Source: Bacteroidota bacterium (GTDB lineage: Bacteria > Bacteroidota > Bacteroidia > Bacteroidales > UBA12481). From it: a stretch of 62,524 nucleotides of DNA. Positions 17,016-25,112 of the stretch are shown here, in pieces. A program made the translations under genes and the position numbers. Location: positions 1 to 62,524 of the forward strand of contig JABHCC010000102.1 of NCBI GenBank assembly GCA_018669475.1, in the 5' to 3' direction. The notes beneath the pieces were generated by a model that worked only from the letters and a program-made list of their open reading frames with translations, was not told the origin of the DNA and searched no databases. Numbering within the stretch: the first letter of the stretch is position 1; each line of letters starts with the position of its first letter.

Positions 17016-17050
17016 AGCAGTTACACGTTAATTCGAGTAGCTGCTTTTTT
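17016..17050 (+). terminator. Terminator of the former tRNA-Val gene
   Basis: AGCAGTTAC (17016-17024) pairs with GTAGCTGCT (17037-17045), with one G-T pair, and is followed by a run of T to 17050. It lies 13 nt after the tRNA end, so it looks like the tRNA's own rho-independent terminator. This supports the DNA to the right being outside the element that ends at 17002. Confidence 0.65.
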
Positions 17051-17432
17051 AGTAGGTGAAATATAAGTGGAATTTCACATCACGGTTATTCTCTTTAACA
17101 ATACTTCCTATCTATATATAACTTTATCACTATAGTTGATAAGTATATTCTTAATTTAAGAAAATACACACCTTGGGATTTATATAGTAGACAATTTTTG
17201 TTAATTAAAACCTGTCGTAGATTGACAAGCCAGGTTATTCTAGGTTGACTCAGTTTGCCTCTGCAGGGGATAAATCGAAGATAAATGAATATTCAAGTCG
17301 TAACTAATTGATTATCTGCTAATATATGTGAATGAAAGTGCATTTATTCCGGCTCAGGACAGATTTTGCAAAAATTACTGCAAATTCATAATGCATCAAC
17401 AAGAGTAATATTTTAATTGAATCTAGCTTAAC
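17051..17432. other. AT-rich gap without a gene
   Basis: About 380 bp between the tRNA terminator and the second AbiE toxin's stop codon. I see no coding frame. A near-palindrome around CTATAG (about 17128-17147) could be an operator. This may be degraded remains of the older element's end. Confidence 0.4.
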
Positions 17433-18515
17433 TCAACTAGAAGTAAGAAGATTGATGGTTTGATTCCAGTAGAAGAGTGCCCCTCCAGGAACAAACTTAA
17501 GTTTCTTATTGAGGATGTTGAATTCGGGATTCTCAATCATCGCTGGAACCGGGACATTGGTTGTAGGGTTACGGTCAATCTTGCCATTGTAGCCGGTTAA
17601 GATCATGGCTGCAAGATAAGCCGCTTTTGAGCCAGCGGTCTGAGCATGTTCAATTCTAAAGTTGCCAGAGAACAGGAAATATTGAAATTGATTGATTCCA
17701 GTTTGTAGTTCTTTGAAAGCAGCTGTCTTGTCCACATCTCCTTTATCATCACGTTTGGCCAAAATCAAGCTGGTATCTATTATGTCATGAAGCACCTCTT
17801 TTACTGTTATTTCATTTGAAGTATGATATCCAATTTCCGAAAATGCGAAATTTTCAAAACTGATCCTGACACTTTCAAAATTGTCCATAGCATCAAACAG
17901 GTTGGCAACATCAAAAAGCTGCTTAATGATTTCTCTCTCCTTCTGCTTGCGATAAGGGATACCAGTAGTATTTGGAGCATATGCAGTCAATTTATCACCA
18001 AGAATAGAATTTATGTCGGGCATCGTCACCTCAACCGGACTTCCATCTTCAAGGATCCAAGGAGTTTGAATGGGTTTTTTCAGCAACACAGGGTAGTGAC
18101 ACTCCTCAAACAAGATATCAAGCAGAATTTCCTGCTCTTTCTGAGCAATGCGTGAATTGTAAATGAATTTATAATGAGCTTTTGGAACTCCATCGCGATG
18201 ACTCCTTTTTTCATCCAATTCAAAACGGATGAAAATATCGGGAGAAATAATTTTAGCCAGTTTTCCCTCTAGAACAGAACTTGAATAATCATTAGGCAAA
18301 ACAATGTCCACATCAATTGAAAATCGATTGGAGTCTTCCAACAATAGCAATAAACTTGTGCCTCCTTTGAAGGTGAAATCAAGCCCCGTTAAAGAAAGTT
18401 GCTCAACCAGATAAAGTGCAAAAACTGTTCTTTCCAGAATTGAAGGATCCGACCCTTTATACTCCTTCTTCTTTAATAATATCCAATCGGATGTCAAACT
18501 CTGTTTATCAATCAT
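17433..18515 (-). CDS. AbiEii-type nucleotidyltransferase toxin (second AbiE system)
   Basis: This 360-residue nucleotidyltransferase of the AbiEii/AbiGii toxin family has FTFKGGTSLLLLLEDSNRFS (GGT at residues 51-53) followed by IDVDIVL with the Asp pair D68/D70. A C-terminal region (KLTAYAPNTTGIPYRKQKE; LFDVANLFD) is typical of the longer branch of the family. The start codon directly follows the stop codon of the antitoxin gene with no gap. It is only distantly similar to the toxin at 13723, so it is a separate system rather than a duplication. Confidence 0.9.
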   Translation of the reverse strand: MIDKQSLTSDWILLKKKEYKGSDPSILERTVFALYLVEQLSLTGLDFTFKGGTSLLLLLEDSNRFSIDVDIVLPNDYSSSVLEGKLAKIISPDIFIRFELDEKRSHRDGVPKAHYKFIYNSRIAQKEQEILLDILFEECHYPVLLKKPIQTPWILEDGSPVEVTMPDINSILGDKLTAYAPNTTGIPYRKQKEREIIKQLFDVANLFDAMDNFESVRISFENFAFSEIGYHTSNEITVKEVLHDIIDTSLILAKRDDKGDVDKTAAFKELQTGINQFQYFLFSGNFRIEHAQTAGSKAAYLAAMILTGYNGKIDRNPTTNVPVPAMIENPEFNILNKKLKFVPGGALFYWNQTINLLTSS

Positions 18516-19262
18516 CTAATAAGATTTGTATGCATTGGTTTTTAATTCCAGGAATTGAGCCAAGTCCTCCTTCTTTTGTCGACGGCTAGCGTAATTCAGC
18601 ATCCAGGTTGTGTTAACATGATATCTTTCAAATGCACTATTATAAATAAATATCAACTCACTTCCCAGAAACATTTGGAATAGTCCAGGATCTGCAAGCA
18701 GATCTACTAGTATTTTTTCCAATTGGGGGATGACTATGTGTTCAAATTCCTTCAAAGGGGCTTTGGTAACAAGTGACTTTATGACCACTGAATCGGGATT
18801 CTGATTTACATAATTGTCCAAAATTTCTACTGATGGAATCAGATAAACATTGCGAATCTTATTGTCCTGAAGGAAATGGAATACAATTTCTTCTGCCCCT
18901 TTCTCAACCTCAAGAACTGTAAAGAATTTTCCCGGTTGATGTAACATGAATTCATGAATCCATTTTGTTGACCAGATGCAGACTTTTATTCCAGGGAACT
19001 CCCTATGGATTCGTTGATAAATATCTCGTTGGCGATTCTCCAGAACTGGTTGGAACAATGGTTTATCATTTAGAGTGAAACGATTCTTATCCATAGCATA
19101 AATTATTTGATTCCTCTTCAAATCATAGATACGCCAACGAAATGTTGTCTCCTTCATTCCAGGATAAATATCTTGTAAGAATTCAAAGAGCTCCATACGT
19201 GTAAAAGACGTAGTGCCTTTAAACTTCAATTTAATTTGCTCAAATATACTTTCTACAGTCAA
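18516..19262 (-). CDS. AbiEi-like antitoxin, DUF6577 type
   Basis: This 248-residue antitoxin partner of the toxin gene that follows without a gap has an N-terminal winged-helix-like part (TRMELFEFLQDIYPGMKETTF; WRIYDLKRNQIIYAMDKNRF) and a larger domain with VCIWSTKWIHEFMLHQPGKF and VIKSLVTKAPLKE. This layout matches the DUF6577 group paired with AbiEii toxins. Two inverted repeats lie upstream at 19284-19336. The sequence shows no useful similarity to the DUF6088-type antitoxin at 14699. Confidence 0.8.
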   Translation of the reverse strand: MTVESIFEQIKLKFKGTTSFTRMELFEFLQDIYPGMKETTFRWRIYDLKRNQIIYAMDKNRFTLNDKPLFQPVLENRQRDIYQRIHREFPGIKVCIWSTKWIHEFMLHQPGKFFTVLEVEKGAEEIVFHFLQDNKIRNVYLIPSVEILDNYVNQNPDSVVIKSLVTKAPLKEFEHIVIPQLEKILVDLLADPGLFQMFLGSELIFIYNSAFERYHVNTTWMLNYASRRQKKEDLAQFLELKTNAYKSY

Positions 19263-19283
19263 TTCTCTGTTAATTAGTGCCTA

Positions 19284-19336
19284 GTAACTTTGTAAAGTTA
19301 CAAATATTTGACAATTATTCAAGATTACTGTCAAAT
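19284..19336 (-). promoter_or_regulatory. Two inverted-repeat operators of the second AbiE operon
   Basis: First repeat: GTAACTTT (19284-19291) and AAAGTTAC (19294-19301), 2-nt spacer, ending 22 bp before the antitoxin start. Second: ATTTGACA (19306-19313) and TGTCAAAT (19329-19336), 15-nt spacer. Paired inverted repeats in the promoter are the known binding pattern of AbiEi autoregulators. The second repeat shares the TGTCAA half site with the first AbiE operon's operator. Confidence 0.6.
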
Positions 19337-19345
19337 GTACAGGAT

Positions 19346-19875
19346 TTACTCAGTATTCAAACGCTCACTGGCAACACTCAGAACATCATTAGCAAACTCT
19401 TTAAGATAAATCTCGGTGGTTTCTTCACTGGTATGACCCATCATTTTTTTAATCACTGAAGCAGAAACATCCTTACTCTTCAAGGTTGAGGCAAAAGTAT
19501 GGCGAGCGACATATGTGGTGAGTGGGGTTGATATTTCTAATTTAGAACCAATATCACTTAGACTGCTATTCGCCTCTATTAATGCAGTTTTGACTCTGGC
19601 TTTCTCACGATAGGTGTGTCATGAAAATTACTGAAAATAGGAAATACATATTTCCTGCTACTGTAATTCCTGAATTGATCCAGAATTTCCGTCAACTGTG
19701 TATTGATTTTGATTCGAAAAGTTTTTGTATGGCGGGTTTTAACCCGGGAATACACGATGTAATTTCCTTGTATTTTTTTGTCCCAACGCAGATATGCCAT
19801 ATCAATAAAATTGATGCCCCATGCGTAGTAACTGAACAAAAAATAAAGTTTAGCATCCTGACTAGTTGGTACCAT
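19346..19875 (-). pseudogene. Truncated, frameshifted tyrosine integrase (relative of the 15527 gene)
   Basis: The first part (stop at 19579) reads QDAKLYFLFSYYAWGINF and onward to FHDTP, matching residues about 245-325 of the intact integrase. A frameshift near 19605 then moves the match to another frame, which reads on through TPLTTYVARHTFASTLKSK, MMGHTSEETTEIYLKEF and ends SERLNTE at 19346. The catalytic R, H and Y are all still readable. The N-terminal 240 residues are missing; similarity ends abruptly at about 19868, just before the aldo/keto reductase stop codon. It is clearly dead and looks like the integrase of an older element that carried the second AbiE pair. Confidence 0.9.
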
Positions 19876-19891
19876 CAGGATTATTTTAACT

Positions 19892-20866
19892 CTATTTGTA
19901 AATCACACTTTCTTCATCCAGTCTTTTCAGATCCTTATCTGAGAGGCGAAATGATAGAGCTCCAGTGTTTTCTCTGACATGGATTTCTTTTGTTGCTCCT
20001 GGGATGGCGAAAACTGTGTCGCCATGAAAATTGATTACCCAATTAAGAGCTATTTGTGCAGCTGTGACATCATATTTGAGTGCGAGCTCTTTCAGAGACA
20101 TAATCAGGGGACGACTTTTCTTCAGCCCAGCTGATTTAAATTGGGAAGTAGATTTTCTGAATCCAGTTTTTTTAATCAGTTCAGGTTTGTCATGGAACTT
20201 GCCGGTGAGTATACCCTGGGCCAAAGGAGAATAAGCAATGATGGAAATCCCGAGTTTTTTAGTCAGATCCATTACTCCGTTTGATTCAATTTTTCTGTTG
20301 AGTAAGCTGTAGGGCATTTGATTGGATACCAAGGAAATACCTTGTTTTTGAAGGGTATCCCATGCAGATTGCATTCTGGTGGCAGAAAAATTACTAACAC
20401 CGATTTGTCGGATTTGCTTCTCTTTCAACAGACTGGCCATGGCTGTTACTTCAGATTTTTCGCTAGAGAATCCATAGGGTTGATGCACCTGATATAAATC
20501 AATAGGATATGGTGCAAGTGCCTGAATTCGTTTATCTATAGTTTTGGGAATATTGGAGGCGAAACGAAATAAGGGCCACCATTTACTTGCAATAATTACT
20601 TCTCCCGGCTGTTTTCCAAGGGTCTGAAGGGCTCTGGAAAGAGCCTCTTCTGAGGCACCATTACCATAAACTTCGGCAGTGTCAAACCAATTAACTCCTC
20701 CTTCAAGAGAAAGAGAAACAACTTTTCCAATAAGCTCGTCATCAAGTGTGGGCCAGAACTTTCCAGCCAGGTTATTTTGTTTGCTAAATTGCCAGCAGCC
20801 TAGCCCAATTGGAGTAAGCATCAAATCGGATTGTCCAAGCGGACGTACGGGGCTCTTATTTTCCAT
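19892..20866 (-). CDS. Aldo/keto reductase
   Basis: This is a 324-residue NADPH-dependent oxidoreductase with a TIM barrel. The catalytic tetrad is visible: D62 and Y67 in FDTAEVYGNG, K95 in IIASKWWP and H128 in YQVHQP. IGVSNFSATRMQ and AYSPLAQGILTGKF are also family marks. No signal peptide is present, so it is cytoplasmic. It is a single gene next to the integrase remnant, whose cut edge lies about 20 bp past this gene's stop codon, so the older element or a later deletion ended exactly here. The substrate cannot be predicted. Confidence 0.93.
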   Translation of the reverse strand: MENKSPVRPLGQSDLMLTPIGLGCWQFSKQNNLAGKFWPTLDDELIGKVVSLSLEGGVNWFDTAEVYGNGASEEALSRALQTLGKQPGEVIIASKWWPLFRFASNIPKTIDKRIQALAPYPIDLYQVHQPYGFSSEKSEVTAMASLLKEKQIRQIGVSNFSATRMQSAWDTLQKQGISLVSNQMPYSLLNRKIESNGVMDLTKKLGISIIAYSPLAQGILTGKFHDKPELIKKTGFRKSTSQFKSAGLKKSRPLIMSLKELALKYDVTAAQIALNWVINFHGDTVFAIPGATKEIHVRENTGALSFRLSDKDLKRLDEESVIYK

Positions 20867-21123
20867 AATGAAATTCTGAATAATTGTAAAAATAGTTCAA
20901 ATTCCTGTGAATGCATGACAATAGAGATCCTTAACAACAGGTGCAGCAATCCAATATTAGAAGCTCAGAAATGCAAACAACAATGTAGATAATTCGGTGA
21001 GAATCGTCTTAACGCTGACATTTCTATATGTGGTATTTGTTTAAATATCATTCCTCTCCAACTATCACTATTGGTCACATCCCGTTATTGTCATAACTTA
21101 GTGGTAACCAAACCTTACAAGTC

Positions 21124-21540
21124 ATGAAGAAAATAGCTAATTCTGCATTGATTCTTTTGCTATTCTTTCAATTTGGGCTATCTCAGAATACAGAACTATT
21201 CGAATATAATGAAGTAGAATTGGAGAATCAGTTTTCAGATCTTAATAGGCTCGAAGAAGTTATTCTTGAACATCCGGGAGTTACAAGTAAAGAGCTAGCT
21301 AACGAGGGTCGTTGGGATTCAGGGTTGAGTGTTTACTGTCAGAGCGTAATCTTTCCAAAAAACCATGTGCTTAAAATTGTTCCATTTGCGGTTAGTATTT
21401 TGGGCACCTCTATAGTCAGGGTAATAATGGAAAATACGAATAGGTACCCTTTACCTATCAGTGCTTTCATTTACCCCCAATTGATTGGCATTGCTGCGGG
21501 GGCAATTTGTCTATCTATTATCAATAAACAAGAAAAATAA
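21124..21540 (+). CDS. Small secreted/membrane protein of unknown function
   Basis: This 138-residue protein has a signal peptide (MKKIANSALILLLFFQFGLS), a short acidic stretch (FEYNEVELENQFSDLNRLEE) and two hydrophobic segments near the C-terminus (about 88-105 and 113-132). The arrangement resembles a widespread family of small Bacteroidota membrane proteins with a leader, an F-x-x-L-x-x-LE motif and membrane helices, but I cannot name a function. A 21-codon hydrophobic frame follows 20 bp downstream. Confidence 0.65.
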   Translation: MKKIANSALILLLFFQFGLSQNTELFEYNEVELENQFSDLNRLEEVILEHPGVTSKELANEGRWDSGLSVYCQSVIFPKNHVLKIVPFAVSILGTSIVRVIMENTNRYPLPISAFIYPQLIGIAAGAICLSIINKQEK

Positions 21541-21560
21541 TATTTACCAGGACTGATGTG

Positions 21561-21626
21561 ATGAAGCAAATTATTGGAATGGGATGCGGTGTATTTATCG
21601 GCTATGGTTTAGGAGTTATATTATAG
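21561..21626 (+). CDS. Possible 21-residue membrane peptide
   Basis: ATG at 21561, stop at 21624-21626. The peptide starts MKQIIGMGCGVFIGYGLG and is one glycine-rich hydrophobic helix. It lies 20 bp after the previous gene on the same strand, so it could be co-transcribed. It is too short to judge by composition; it could also be a leftover of a longer membrane segment. Confidence 0.3.
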   Translation: MKQIIGMGCGVFIGYGLGVIL

Positions 21627-21914
21627 AAGTAATGGACATCAATAACGATAATCACCAGAGATAAAATCTGAATTTACCTGAAGCCACTTGGAACGATCAA
21701 CTGACAGTTCTTCGTTTGAACTAGCCAGGTTCATGGCAATCTCCATGGCTAACTGACTTACCCTTTGTGCTTTTTTTAAACTTATTTTGAAGAAATAGTA
21801 TTCTTAAGGCCGAGGGAAATTATATTCCAATTCATACGTGCAATCAGGATAGGATAATGACCCTGATGACAATGAAGCAGGTTCTCCAGAAGCTAAGTAT
21901 ATCAGGAGGAGTTT

Positions 21915-24815
21915 TTAATTACAAATGCGAAGAGGCACAATCCTTACAGGTCCGATCAAACCCGAGGGGAGCGGTATCCAGTCGGCATCTTTCTTCGGCC
22001 ATTTGAACAAAGCACCAATTTCTTGTGTTTTCTGATTTTCACCTATGGTTTTTTGCCAAGCAATGCCACGAATATCCAGGTCTGCTAAACGATTGGCAGC
22101 AGTATTAGCGACTTCTATCTCAAGGATGTTCACCTCACCTCTAATTAATCTGTCTGTCACCACTCGCATAGGCTTGCCAATCAGCTCACCAATCAATTCA
22201 CCGTTAAGCCGTACCCGAGCGGTGTGACAGACTTGACCCAGATCGATTGCCCAGGCATCTGCTTCCTCCTTGGGCGCCTGAAAATGAACCGTATAACGAG
22301 CAATGCCGGAAAAGTAACGCAAGGCTGCCGATTGATAGCTTTTCCATTCCGTCCAGGAACTGAGCGTTTCTATTGTCTCAGATTTCGGAATAACTTCACC
22401 GCCCTCCAGAAACATTACCTTCCATGGGCCAACAATATACCTTGCTTCCGCTGCCGCTTCATAATATGGCCAGGCCAGGCCAATGACAGAGTCTTTGAAG
22501 ACTCTTACAATGCAAGACTGCCGTGGATCCAACTGAAGCCGGACGGCACTTCCAATATTCCCGCTGTCTTTTCGGTACTCTCCCACCCCGGTTCTACCTG
22601 TCATCGGGTCAAATATCACAGCCGAAGCACCAATAGCAGTCAGTGGCACCCAGCCATCAACCCGCTTACCCTCTGCAAGATTAGTAATAAAATAAGTTGT
22701 ACTCTGGTCATCCTTGCGACGAATGTATCGCAAGCTTGCATCCATCATCTTTTCACGATAGATGCCGGCTTTGTCCATGGAAGCAAGAATATCATCGCCG
22801 AAAACAATTCGCCCTATTCCCAGACTTGCTATCTTTTTGTCTACGGCCATGTCCCTTGCTGAGACTATCTTTCCAAGTGCTGCCTGAAAACGAATACGAC
22901 GCTCTTGTAGTCGACTGAATCCAGGCACATCCTGTGGAAGCTGACCGTGCATGATAATTGTGGCACCAGCAGTGGCCAGATCCACAATTTTCTCTATTGT
23001 TGCCACAGACATAAGCTTGCAGTTGGTAACAACGATTGCATTGTATGAGGTACCTGGTGAGACAAGTTTACCGTCTTCAGCATGAATTGACTCGAGCAAT
23101 CTGTCGCTTACCAGATCAAAACCATACCCGGCACGCCAAAGGGAATGCATTGCAGGAACTCGCTTACTGTAGGGGGGCAGATTACTGAATGTACTAACAA
23201 CTTTGGGTACCATAAGACTATCAGAAAATCGTTTTGACCACTGATCGAAAATCGGATCGTAAACAAGTAAATCACTATCAGGCTTTCCGGCTTGCATAAA
23301 TGATTGAATGCGGGTTATATAATCACAAAACTGCTTCCCCCCCAGGTTCCATATCGGATTGAAGGATCCCAAATGGGTGCCGGCATAAAACAGCCACCCA
23401 GGCCAATGCACATTAGAGGGCGAATAAGACATACCGTGGAATGCGATATGATTGACGCCGGAAATAATGTCGTAGTCCAACTTTTCTTTCATTAAATCAT
23501 ACGGAGTGTCAAAAAGTGGCCCCAGGCAGGTTAAGGACTCAGAGCCAACCAGTGGTTTGCCAAGAATGTGTACTACAGAAGCGGGGATCTTAGCACGCAT
23601 AAAAGCATTATCTGATACATAGTCACCTTTACTAATAAACCAGCTTCTGGCTCCACCCATATCGGCTTGCGGAATATTGTATAGAGCATTAAGATCCAGC
23701 TCATTGGCCGGTTCATTAATCGTCTCACCTATGATCTGACTACCGTGACCGGAGGCCCATTGACTGAAGGTATTGGTGAAGTTATCCAACATCAGGTCAG
23801 AGAGCGTATGTCGATAGTCGCAGACCACACGGCTTACCTTATCCTTATCACCTTGTCCCATAAACGCAGGTAAATGTTGCCTCAAATCATAGCCGCGCCG
23901 CTCCTCGAACTCAGTAAAAAAATTTCTAGTCCAATCCATGTAGGTTTCCCATGAATCATTCATAAAAGCTCTTGGCAGATCAGCCTTATCGATATGAGCA
24001 AATGCTTTGTCAAAGTGACCGAAATACCTCATTAGAGCTGGTGCAGAAAGATGGTCTACTGCAGGACCTCTGTAGCCAGGCGTGGACATACGAGAAGGAG
24101 TCGCTCCCCTATGGTTCTTCACGATATACAACTTCCATCCCTCGGATGGTGCAGACCAATCCAGAATACCTTCCTCACTAATCTTGCCTGTTAAATCGAT
24201 TGTCTTGCCCTTTGAAGAGAAGGCCATCACTGCCGAAATATCTTCAGAATACTCCCCAGATCCATCCTTCTTCCTGTTTAAAATTCGCCAGCCCTTTTCC
24301 CGACATTCATCAAGAGTCAGTATTGTGGAATGTATCACGCCAGACTCATCTCCATGCTTAACCCTTGAACCACCGAATCCCCAACCGGAAACCGGCGACA
24401 TATCAACCCCCATTCCAAGACTGCGAGTCTCTTTAACTGTGTAAGCAACTGTTTCAATCCACTCCTTTGATAGAAAGCGGAGTTTGGTCACCCCTTTTTC
24501 ATTTACATCCAACAAGCAAACAATGCACACACCACCAATTCCACTTTGGTGCATCTCCTGAAGACTTCGGGTGATTTCGGCTTTGCTAACGGCGGCACCG
24601 TGCCACCACCACCATGTCCATGGTCTCATTTCATTACCAGTGATGACTGGCCATTTTAACTTAGAGTGTGTATAACTTGTATCATCTGAAATATCAACAT
24701 TCGAGGATTTTGCTGATTGATTCTTTATTTTTTTAAAACCATCTCCTTCTTTTCCTTTAGAAAAGCCTGACATAAGTAAAATGGCTGACAGAACAGCAAG
24801 AATATATATTTTCAT
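21915..24815 (-). CDS. GH106-like alpha-L-rhamnosidase
   Basis: This large secreted glycoside hydrolase of 966 residues has a signal sequence (residues 1-19, no lipobox Cys). RPWTWWWWHGAAVSKAEITR (64-83) followed by EMHQSGIGGV and GMGVDMSPVSGWGFGGSRV is the start of the GH106 alpha-rhamnosidase pattern, and GETINEPANELD is in the catalytic half. The C-terminal 150 residues form a galactose-binding-like domain (IDLGQVCHTARVRLNGELIG). It would release rhamnose from pectin-type or other plant or algal glycans. No SusCD pair or other glycosidase is adjacent, and upstream lies a short remnant of another secreted protein, so the locus may be a broken polysaccharide cluster. Confidence 0.85.
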   Translation of the reverse strand: MKIYILAVLSAILLMSGFSKGKEGDGFKKIKNQSAKSSNVDISDDTSYTHSKLKWPVITGNEMRPWTWWWWHGAAVSKAEITRSLQEMHQSGIGGVCIVCLLDVNEKGVTKLRFLSKEWIETVAYTVKETRSLGMGVDMSPVSGWGFGGSRVKHGDESGVIHSTILTLDECREKGWRILNRKKDGSGEYSEDISAVMAFSSKGKTIDLTGKISEEGILDWSAPSEGWKLYIVKNHRGATPSRMSTPGYRGPAVDHLSAPALMRYFGHFDKAFAHIDKADLPRAFMNDSWETYMDWTRNFFTEFEERRGYDLRQHLPAFMGQGDKDKVSRVVCDYRHTLSDLMLDNFTNTFSQWASGHGSQIIGETINEPANELDLNALYNIPQADMGGARSWFISKGDYVSDNAFMRAKIPASVVHILGKPLVGSESLTCLGPLFDTPYDLMKEKLDYDIISGVNHIAFHGMSYSPSNVHWPGWLFYAGTHLGSFNPIWNLGGKQFCDYITRIQSFMQAGKPDSDLLVYDPIFDQWSKRFSDSLMVPKVVSTFSNLPPYSKRVPAMHSLWRAGYGFDLVSDRLLESIHAEDGKLVSPGTSYNAIVVTNCKLMSVATIEKIVDLATAGATIIMHGQLPQDVPGFSRLQERRIRFQAALGKIVSARDMAVDKKIASLGIGRIVFGDDILASMDKAGIYREKMMDASLRYIRRKDDQSTTYFITNLAEGKRVDGWVPLTAIGASAVIFDPMTGRTGVGEYRKDSGNIGSAVRLQLDPRQSCIVRVFKDSVIGLAWPYYEAAAEARYIVGPWKVMFLEGGEVIPKSETIETLSSWTEWKSYQSAALRYFSGIARYTVHFQAPKEEADAWAIDLGQVCHTARVRLNGELIGELIGKPMRVVTDRLIRGEVNILEIEVANTAANRLADLDIRGIAWQKTIGENQKTQEIGALFKWPKKDADWIPLPSGLIGPVRIVPLRICN

Positions 24816-24843
24816 TTTGTCTATTAATTAGAATTTAGACTTT

Positions 24844-25056
24844 TCAAGCTGACTTTGCAATGTTGAAGTACTTTACCTCAAATGTATAAATCTTCAAATA
24901 TTTTGGACTGTTTGTACACAAAGAAAAGGTTTGGCTTTCCATGATCTCGCCTTCTGTTGATGTTCCTGTAGTTTTCCAATTATATTGATAATCCTTATCG
25001 AGAGAAGGAATCTCAAAATGATGTACATCTGTAGTAGCTGTGAGATTCTGCTCGAT
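24844..25056 (-). pseudogene. C-terminal remnant of a secreted protein
   Basis: This is a 70-codon open frame without a start codon: a stop codon lies immediately upstream (25057-25059) and the frame ends with TGA at 24844-24846. The protein, from DVHHFEIPSLDKDYQYNWKT to SPKYLKIYTFEVKYFNIAK, has the strand-like rhythm of a beta-sandwich tail and is clearly protein-like. It is probably the last domain of a lost gene that preceded the GH106 gene. No family can be named. Confidence 0.4.
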
Positions 25057-25112
25057 TCATGAAATATGATTATACCTGAAATGTAATAAATACAGCAGCT
25101 TCTCCCAAGCTC

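Noticed and set aside
16660-17016. A 118-codon minus-strand frame beginning MIFIRGRYWIRTSDPLLV
   Set aside because: It is the well-known false frame read antisense through the 3' half of a tRNA (the WIRTSDPLLV part) and it overlaps the start of the integrase gene.
22224-22862. A 212-codon plus-strand open frame, with others near it
   Set aside because: It lies antisense within the GH106 gene, has no start context and no recognisable domain; it is a shadow of that gene's codon pattern.
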